Assembly (NCBI GenBank): GCA_002706985.1
Contig: PAKP01000037.1
Coordinates: forward strand, 1 to 64,000
Direction: 5' to 3'
DNA: 64,000 nt
Source of the DNA: Sneathiella sp.
GTDB lineage: Bacteria > Pseudomonadota > Alphaproteobacteria > Sneathiellales > Sneathiellaceae
A program made the translations under genes and the position numbers. Numbering within the stretch: the stretch's first letter is position 1; each line of letters opens with the position of its first letter. Below are positions 56,709 through 64,000 of the stretch, one piece after another. A model generated the notes under the pieces. That model ran no database searches and was not told the origin of the DNA. It was given only the letters and a program-made list of their open reading frames with translations.

Positions 56709-56839
56709 CAGGCTCCCGCTCCGCCGGACATTTTCACGACAGTAATCAGGTAAAACAGAATCACAAGGGCGACGAGCACTCCTCCGACTACCAGGTTGCG
56801 GGTTCGCTGACGTTTTTGATGTTCATCATTACGCGTCAT
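56708..56839 (-). CDS. Small CoxF-like membrane protein of the oxidase operon
   Basis: A 43-residue open frame between ctaB and ctaG. It begins MTRNDEHQKRQRTRN and continues with a single hydrophobic helix (LVVGGVLVALVILFYLITVV), ending KMSGGAGA. The stop TGA overlaps the ctaG ATG. Position, length and single-helix architecture match the tiny CoxF-type genes seen at this spot in other Alphaproteobacteria. It is likely a subunit or assembly factor of the oxidase, unproven. Confidence 0.72.
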   Translation of the reverse strand: MTRNDEHQKRQRTRNLVVGGVLVALVILFYLITVVKMSGGAGA

Positions 56840-56840
56840 A

Positions 56841-57761
56841 TCAAATCACCGTCAGGACGAGATTTTCGCCAAGTAATGTGGCAAAAATCAAGAAAAGATA
56901 GAGCAAGGAAAAGGCGAATAGCTGCTTCGCACTCTCCTCATCCTTCTTGCGCCATACCTTAAGCGCCATCACCAGAAACAGTCCGCTCAGGAGTGCTGCG
57001 GCGGCGCCATAGAAGACGCCGGCATATCCAAGGACATATGGCATCACAGCAATTGGAAAAAGGAGAGCACTATACAGCACAATCTGGCGCCGCGTGACGT
57101 CGCGACCGGCAACGACTGGCAGCATCGGCACACCCGCTTTTGCATAGTCAATGTCACGCCAGAGAGACAACGCCCAGAAATGCGGCGGCGTCCACATAAA
57201 AATAATCGCGAATAGAACAAGCGATTCCGCACTCACATCGCCAGTAACAGCCGCCCAGCCAATCATCGGAGGAAAAGCGCCTGCCGCACCGCCGATAACA
57301 ATATTCTGCGGCGTCCGCCGTTTCAGCCACATGGTATATATGAAAACATAAAAGGCGATCGTAAGTGCCAGCAAAGCCGCCGCCACGTAATTCACAGCGA
57401 GCCCCATCAGCACGACAGAGGCGACAGAAAGAACGGTACCGAAGGCAAGGGCCTCATTCGCACTGACCCGTCCGGCTGGGATCGGCCGTTCCTGCGTCCG
57501 CTCCATCACGGCATCAATATCCGCGTCGAACCACATGTTGATCGCCCCTGACGCACCGGCGCCAATGGCAATACACAGAAGGGCCGTAATGGCGAGGACC
57601 GGGTGCAGAGTTCCAGGTGCAACAACAAGCCCGACCACTCCCGTAAACACAACAAGCGACATCACGCGCGGTTTCAACAGCGCGAAATAATCACTGACCC
57701 GCGTCAAATCAGTATTGACGCGGGTCTCGATTGCTTCTTTTCCAAGGCTTGTGTCAGACAA
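56841..57761 (-). CDS. ctaB: Protoheme IX farnesyltransferase (heme o synthase)
   Basis: A UbiA-family prenyltransferase, 306 residues with about nine helices, that farnesylates heme b on the way to heme a. The Asp-rich motif [19 protein letters not shown] and '[20 protein letters not shown]' are diagnostic. The start is a TTG, 6 bases after GGAG. It lies in the oxidase operon, which also needs a heme a synthase (ctaA) not in this window. Confidence 0.95.
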   Translation of the reverse strand: MSDTSLGKEAIETRVNTDLTRVSDYFALLKPRVMSLVVFTGVVGLVVAPGTLHPVLAITALLCIAIGAGASGAINMWFDADIDAVMERTQERPIPAGRVSANEALAFGTVLSVASVVLMGLAVNYVAAALLALTIAFYVFIYTMWLKRRTPQNIVIGGAAGAFPPMIGWAAVTGDVSAESLVLFAIIFMWTPPHFWALSLWRDIDYAKAGVPMLPVVAGRDVTRRQIVLYSALLFPIAVMPYVLGYAGVFYGAAAALLSGLFLVMALKVWRKKDEESAKQLFAFSLLYLFLIFATLLGENLVLTVI

Positions 57762-57779
57762 GGATGTCTCCTCTGGCCT

Positions 57780-59408
<1,629 letters not shown>

Positions 59409-60263
59409 TTATTCTGCGTTTGCAGGGGTGACCTGCGCAAATTTTATTGCCGGCGTTTCGCCACTTGCGAATTCTTGTTTGGCCTCAACAAGCCACTTGT
59501 CGTAGTCTTCTTTACTGACTGCCCGGATCATGATCGGCATAAAGCCATGGCGGGCGCCGCAAAGCTCGGAACACTGACCGTAATACATACCTTCTTTGTC
59601 GATCCGCATCCAAGTTTCATTCAGACGGCCCGGCACAGCATCCATTTTTACACCGAGCGACGGCATCGCCCAAGAATGAAGAACGTCTTCAGCCGTCACC
59701 AAAACGCGGATATTCGTGTCAATTGGTAGGACGATAGCATTATCTGTCGTTAGCAACCGCGGCTGTCCGGGCTTCAACTCATCCTCTTCAAGCATAATAG
59801 CTTCAAAGGCCAAGCCTTCTTCGTCCATGTACTCATAGCCCCAGTACCACTGATACCCGATTGCCTTGAGCGTCATATCCGGCGTTTCAATCCGATCGCC
59901 GTAATAGAGCAGTTTCAAGGAGGGGATCATGATGACAATCAGGATCATGACCGGGACAACCGTCCAGATAATTTCAATAAATGTATTATGGGACGTTTTG
60001 GATGGAGTCGGATTGGCCCGCTTGTTGAAGCGAATAATCACATAGATCAGCAAGAGCAGAACGAAAAGCGAGATGGCACTAATAATCCAGAGCAACAAGT
60101 CATGGAAGGAGTGCTGTTCAATCGCGACCGGCGAAAACGCCTCCTGAAATGTCGTCTGCCATGGCGCGGGCTGTCCTTGCTCCGCCGCGGCAACTCCCAT
60201 CGTCAAAAAACTGCCCGCAGCTGCGGCCATAAATGCGACAAGATTCTTAAACCTACCCATCAT
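59409..60263 (-). CDS. ctaC: Cytochrome c oxidase subunit II
   Basis: The CuA-containing subunit, about 284 residues. A signal peptide ends near AAAE, followed by two helices and a periplasmic cupredoxin domain. The CuA motif is 'YGQCSELCGARHGFMPIMI', with the His ligand earlier in 'VLHSWAMPSLGVKMDAVPG'. The ATG at 60263 is preferred over an adjacent TTG. No heme c motif is present, so this is the simple type of CtaC. Confidence 0.96.
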   Translation of the reverse strand: MMGRFKNLVAFMAAAAGSFLTMGVAAAEQGQPAPWQTTFQEAFSPVAIEQHSFHDLLLWIISAISLFVLLLLIYVIIRFNKRANPTPSKTSHNTFIEIIWTVVPVMILIVIMIPSLKLLYYGDRIETPDMTLKAIGYQWYWGYEYMDEEGLAFEAIMLEEDELKPGQPRLLTTDNAIVLPIDTNIRVLVTAEDVLHSWAMPSLGVKMDAVPGRLNETWMRIDKEGMYYGQCSELCGARHGFMPIMIRAVSKEDYDKWLVEAKQEFASGETPAIKFAQVTPANAE

Positions 60264-60266
60264 CAA

Positions 60267-60738
60267 TTCCCGTCTGTGATCACGTGACTATTTAACTCGA
60301 CCAGCTGTATGAGCCAGTATACGCCTACCCGGTCAAATTTTGGACAGTTTTTTGACTTATACTCACCTGATTGTAGCAAATCAAAATGCTTTCCGCCCAA
60401 TTGCGCCGGAAACTACACCACGGATACGGCAGATAACAAGCCTAAGACTGCATATTATCAGCATTTTGAGCGAAATATTTTTACGCTATTATGCGCCAAT
60501 ATCCAAATAAATGATTTTATTTCAATATGTTATGATCATAAATCCGAAATCTGGCGTGATTTGAGGCAACAATCTTTTTGAGGGGAAATTGTGACAATTT
60601 GTCACACCAATTTGCAGCATGAAGATTAAAGCGGATTAGAATCTTTCAAATCACTTTTTGCCCTCCCTCGACATTCGCGATCAAAAGACACATATTCATG
60701 TGAATGAAACCAGCAAAAGTACCGACCGGAGCGCCTTT
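60267..60738. other. Intergenic region upstream of ctaC and tldD
   Basis: A 470-bp AT-rich stretch between divergent operons. It must hold the promoter of the oxidase operon. It contains one notable palindrome (60590-60606) and otherwise nothing I can identify; a 90-codon open frame inside it lacks coding character. Confidence 0.5.
60590..60606. promoter_or_regulatory. Palindrome TGTGACA-ATT-TGTCACA upstream of tldD
   Basis: Perfect 7-bp arms separated by three bases, about 135 bp before the tldD start. The arms resemble CRP/FNR-family half sites (TGTGA..TCACA), but the spacing is seven rather than six, so the regulator is unclear. Confidence 0.45.
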
Positions 60739-62169
60739 ATGACCGATGTAGCAACAGCCAATGAGCTTTTCTTCCTGCCCACAGGCATGGATCGCGATGT
60801 GGTGGAGAAACAGGTTTCCGAGGCGTTAGCGTATGCCGATGATGGTGAGCTGTTCATGGAGTACCGTCAGTCGGAAGGCTTCTCGTTCGATGATGGCCGT
60901 CTGAAAAGCGCAAGCTTCGATACAACACAAGGGTTTGGTCTTCGTGCCGTCGTGGGCGAAGCTACGGGGTTTGCCCATGCATCGGAACTTAGCGAGCAGG
61001 CAATCCGCAATGCATCCAAGACCGTTCAGGCAGTTCAGACCGGGAAAAGCGGATCCATGACGCTGCCGCCTGCGGGTTCAAATCAGTCGCTCTACCGGGA
61101 TGACAATCCTTTAAGCGAAATTCCCTTCGATGCTAAGGTTAGGACCTTGTCGGAAATTGACGCCTACGCCCGCGCAAAGGACAGCAAGGTCGTTCAGGTT
61201 TCCGTCTCCCTCGCCGGATCATGGCAGGGGATCGAGATCATCCGCGCCGGCGGCGAGCGTGCGGGAGATATTCGGCCGCTCGTCCGGCTTAATGTCTCTG
61301 TTGTTGTGGAAAAGGATGGCAGACGGGAATCAGGTTCTCACGGCACAGGCGGCCGCACCGGATATGATTTTTATCTTCAGGAGTCGACCTGGCAGGCTGC
61401 TGTCGACGAAGCCTATCGTCAGGCTATGGTCAATCTTGACTCTGTTGCGGCCCCGGCCGGAGAGATGGATGTCGTTCTAGGGCCGGGCTGGCCCGGCATC
61501 ATCCTGCATGAGGCGGTCGGCCATGGCCTTGAAGGTGACTTCAACCGCAAAAAAACGTCGGCTTTCTCCAACCTTATGGGTCAGCGGATTGCCGCGCCTG
61601 GTGTAACCGTCGTGGATGATGGAACAATCGCCGATCGCCGTGGCTCCCTCAGCATCGATGATGAAGGTACCGCAAGCAGTTCAACGACACTTATTGAGGA
61701 TGGCATTCTGGTCGGCTATATGCAGGACAGGCAGAATGCCCGGCTGATGGGGGTTGAACCGACGGGAAATGGCCGACGCGAGAGCTACGCACATTTGCCG
61801 ATGCCGCGAATGACCAATACCTATATGCTAGGCGGCGACAAGGATCCGTCGGAAATCGTGAAATCGGTCAAAAAAGGGATATTCACGGCCAACTTCGGTG
61901 GCGGCCAGGTCGATATCACGTCCGGGAAATTCGTCTTCTCCTGTACGGAAGCCTACCTGATCGAAGACGGCAAGATTACGGCCCCTGTCAAAGGGGCGAC
62001 GCTGATCGGCACGGGAAGCGAAGCACTCAAAAAAGTAACAGCAATCGGCAATGACATGGCGCTCGATAGCGGGATCGGCACCTGCGGGAAAGCCGGACAA
62101 AGCGTTCCGGTCGGTGTCGGGCAACCGACCATGCTGATTGAAGGACTGACCGTTGGCGGCACGGCATAA
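60739..62169 (+). CDS. tldD: Metalloprotease TldD
   Basis: A 476-residue subunit of the TldD/TldE protease, which acts on peptides such as microcin precursors and antitoxins. The zinc motif HExxxH is 'IILHEAVGHGLEGDFNRKKT', about residue 256. The N-terminal 'DGELFMEYRQSEGFSFDDGR' and C-terminal 'ALKKVTAIGNDMALDSGIGTCGKAGQ' regions are standard. I use the ATG at 60739, with GGAG upstream; the longer open frame from 60658 (TTG) has no homology to the family. tldE is not in the window. Confidence 0.95.
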   Translation: MTDVATANELFFLPTGMDRDVVEKQVSEALAYADDGELFMEYRQSEGFSFDDGRLKSASFDTTQGFGLRAVVGEATGFAHASELSEQAIRNASKTVQAVQTGKSGSMTLPPAGSNQSLYRDDNPLSEIPFDAKVRTLSEIDAYARAKDSKVVQVSVSLAGSWQGIEIIRAGGERAGDIRPLVRLNVSVVVEKDGRRESGSHGTGGRTGYDFYLQESTWQAAVDEAYRQAMVNLDSVAAPAGEMDVVLGPGWPGIILHEAVGHGLEGDFNRKKTSAFSNLMGQRIAAPGVTVVDDGTIADRRGSLSIDDEGTASSSTTLIEDGILVGYMQDRQNARLMGVEPTGNGRRESYAHLPMPRMTNTYMLGGDKDPSEIVKSVKKGIFTANFGGGQVDITSGKFVFSCTEAYLIEDGKITAPVKGATLIGTGSEALKKVTAIGNDMALDSGIGTCGKAGQSVPVGVGQPTMLIEGLTVGGTA

Positions 62170-63013
62170 AAAAGCCCTGCACCTGAGGCTTTTGGTCTTC
62201 GGATTTTCTATTGCCTTGTTCTCATTGGCACTAAACATATTTGCGTCCCTTGCTCTCGCGGAGGCTGAAAACTGGCTGCCTCCGGGCAGTTCAACCGAGA
62301 TGCTGGATAGCCCGCCGCCGGAACTAATCAAGCCGGGCACAGAAAAAGACCGGGAATGGCTTTACGGTCGACTGCTGTTCCGCAGCCCCTCCCTGCTGGG
62401 TGAGAAAGCGGTCCGCATTGGACTGTCTTGCAACAGTTGCCATACCAATGGACATGTCAACACAAGCTTCTACATCAATGGTCTGTCCGACCGGCCCGGA
62501 CGGATAGATGTGACCAACCGTTTCTGGCAGGCCGGTTTCGAAGACGGCATCGCCAACCCGCTTGATATCCCGTCACTGCGCGGTTCAGCAGACAACAAAT
62601 TTTTCGGGACGGTCAATGTCTTCCCTGATTTACATGCCTTTACAAGTCATGTCATCATGATTGAATTTGCCGGACCAGAGCCGAACGAAGAGGCTATAAA
62701 GGCTTTGATATCATATATGAATTCTTTGGATATCAATGAGTTGGAAGAGTCAGAACCGGTTGTAGAAACAAGTTCAGACATGTCCTACATTTCCCTCCTG
62801 CATCGTCCATTGGAAAACAGGGACATGCCAGAGCTGGACAGACTGATCGACCTGATCCGAAGTGACTATGGACGCCGCGCGAAACTGCCCGCGGCCCAAA
62901 CAGATGCTCTTCACCTCACCGTATCAAGTCTGCGGGAGTTGCAAGACAAAGCTGCCAAAGATGACTTTGAGGCGGCTTTCGTGATTTATCGGAAATTAAG
63001 CAGCGATCAGTAG
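62153..63013 (+). CDS. c-type cytochrome, di-heme peroxidase-like, single CxxCH
   Basis: A 286-residue exported protein with an N-terminal hydrophobic signal (residues about 12-36). One heme-binding motif, CNSCH, is followed by '[27 protein letters not shown]', a sequence typical of the C-terminal heme domain of cytochrome c peroxidase / MauG proteins. The second CxxCH is absent, so it is a mono-heme relative. It starts at a TTG inside the tldD gene, 7 bases after AAGGA, overlapping it by 17 bases. Function unknown. Confidence 0.72.
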   Translation: MAARHKKALHLRLLVFGFSIALFSLALNIFASLALAEAENWLPPGSSTEMLDSPPPELIKPGTEKDREWLYGRLLFRSPSLLGEKAVRIGLSCNSCHTNGHVNTSFYINGLSDRPGRIDVTNRFWQAGFEDGIANPLDIPSLRGSADNKFFGTVNVFPDLHAFTSHVIMIEFAGPEPNEEAIKALISYMNSLDINELEESEPVVETSSDMSYISLLHRPLENRDMPELDRLIDLIRSDYGRRAKLPAAQTDALHLTVSSLRELQDKAAKDDFEAAFVIYRKLSSDQ

Positions 63014-64000
63014 GCGTATTCGGTAAAGACGGGCTCGATATCCTCTTTCCATGCGCCGTGATATCGCGCCAGCATCTCCTCGGCTGGTGTCTGGCCGGAT
63101 TTGACAATGGTTTTAAGCGCATTCAGGAAATGGCTTTCATCTTCCCCGAAACTATCGAAACTTTTACGTGCCTTCAAACCGTATGTGGCAATTTCCAGCA
63201 CCTCCGAGGCCAGCACTTGCATGTCGCGACCATCCGGCATCTTCGTTTTGAGCGCCTGAGTGATGACGTCATTGCGAATTCGCTGGCGATCCGCCGCTGT
63301 CCAGTTCTTGACCAGATCCCAAGCATTATCCAGCGCCGTGTCATCGTATAACAGGCCAACCCACAACGCCGGTAGCGCACAGAGCCGTCGCCACGGACCG
63401 CCATCTGCGCCGCGCATCTCAAGAAAGCGCTTCATGCGGACTTCCGGAAACAGAGTTGTCAGATGATTGTCCCAATCCGCGAGGTTCGGCTTCTCACCCG
63501 GAAGGCCAGGTAATTTTCCGTCGAGAAAATCCCGAAACGACTGCCCGCTCACATCAAGATAGGTGCCATCTCGATAGACGAAATACATCGGCACATCCAA
63601 GGCATAATCCACATATCTCTCGAAGGAAAAGCCGTCTTCGAACACAAACGGGATCATGCCCGTCCGATCCGGGTCCGTATCCGTCCAGATAAAGCTTCGA
63701 TGGCTGAGATGCCCATTCGGACGGCCTTCCGTAAAGGGGGAATTCGCGAAAAGTGCCGTAGCCAACGGCTGTAATGCCAGACTAGTCCGGAACTTCTTGA
63801 TCATGTCCGCTTCTGACGCATAATCAAGATTTACCTGAACGGTGCATGAGCGGAACATCATATCCAGACCATGCTGCCCGCGCTTGGGCATGTAGCTTTT
63901 CATAATCTGGTAGCGCCCTTTGGGCATAATCGGTGTTTCCTCGCGGGTCCATTTAGGACTGAACCCGAGCCCGAGGAAACCAACCCCCATTTCATCGCCG
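63007..64000 (-). CDS. gshA: Glutamate-cysteine ligase, plant type, N-terminus beyond window
   Basis: The first enzyme of glutathione synthesis, ligating Glu and Cys. The frame remains open to the window's end, so the N-terminus is missing (331 residues seen). '[37 protein letters not shown]' region motifs, '[20 protein letters not shown]' and '[20 protein letters not shown]' fit the plant/alphaproteobacterial GCL type. The MaiA isomerase in this window uses glutathione. The 3' end overlaps the cytochrome gene by 7 bases, in convergent orientation. Confidence 0.9.
   Translation of the reverse strand, partial: GDEMGVGFLGLGFSPKWTREETPIMPKGRYQIMKSYMPKRGQHGLDMMFRSCTVQVNLDYASEADMIKKFRTSLALQPLATALFANSPFTEGRPNGHLSHRSFIWTDTDPDRTGMIPFVFEDGFSFERYVDYALDVPMYFVYRDGTYLDVSGQSFRDFLDGKLPGLPGEKPNLADWDNHLTTLFPEVRMKRFLEMRGADGGPWRRLCALPALWVGLLYDDTALDNAWDLVKNWTAADRQRIRNDVITQALKTKMPDGRDMQVLASEVLEIATYGLKARKSFDSFGEDESHFLNALKTIVKSGQTPAEEMLARYHGAWKEDIEPVFTEYAY

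Noticed and set aside
60309-60581. 90-codon open frame in the ctaC-tldD gap
   Set aside because: Its AT-rich, low-complexity content and lack of a ribosome site or signal make it unlikely to be coding.

Overview
The window reads as chromosomal DNA of an alphaproteobacterium, probably from a Rhodospirillales/Sneathiellales-like marine or soil lineage. The evidence is the gene set and gene order: a CcrM-type GANTC methyltransferase, an F0 operon with separate b and b' subunits and no F1 genes beside it, an aa3 oxidase locus in the order ctaC-ctaD-ctaB-(small gene)-ctaG-ctaE-DUF983-SURF1, a split glycine decarboxylase under a tandem glycine riboswitch, and ispH-thrB-rnhA synteny. The genus is inferred, not proven.

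Layout. Positions 1-4.5 kb hold a partial acyl-CoA synthetase, a PfkB sugar/nucleoside kinase, two tandem secreted FecR-domain paralogues and a PAS-type protein. From 16.25 kb down to 4.5 kb lies one long minus-strand catabolic cluster: a COG2159 amidohydrolase-fold enzyme, a DszB-like desulfinase homologue, a RidA protein, homogentisate dioxygenase, a complete sulfonate/taurine-type ABC importer, maleylacetoacetate isomerase, fumarylacetoacetase, an FAD aromatic hydroxylase, a MarR regulator and a YeiH-type putative sulfate exporter. Between this cluster and the core genome sit a tRNA-Gln(UUG) and, just past its 3' end, the frameshifted N-terminus of a P4-type tyrosine integrase. The cluster may therefore lie on an old island.

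From 16.9 to 64 kb the genes are mostly housekeeping: ispE, a TPR lipoprotein, ETF-QO, a family 4 uracil-DNA glycosylase, lytic transglycosylase, moaB, PilZ, a radical SAM protein, rnhB, ccrM, EF-hand, mutY, DciA/DUF721, DsbA, smc, atpIBEF'F, gcvT-H-PA-PB, ispH, thrB, cheZ, rnhA, peroxiredoxin, DsbD-N, YqgE, GNAT, an M16 peptidase, thrC, M32 carboxypeptidase, the cytochrome oxidase locus, tldD, a c-type cytochrome and a partial glutamate-cysteine ligase.

The most interesting system is the 4.5-16.3 kb cluster. Its lower pathway (HmgA, MaiA, FahA) takes homogentisate to fumarate and acetoacetate. Homogentisate does not seem to come from tyrosine here: no 4-hydroxyphenylpyruvate dioxygenase is present, and a single-component FAD hydroxylase is. 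A cytosolic protein annotated by fold as a substrate-binding protein keeps the Cys, His, Arg and Gly of the DszB active site (C13, H54, R64, G67). With a sulfonate-type importer and a putative sulfate exporter at the cluster's end, this suggests uptake of an aromatic organosulfur compound, C-S cleavage, hydroxylation to homogentisate, ring cleavage and sulfur export. That pathway is inference; the individual gene calls are much firmer.
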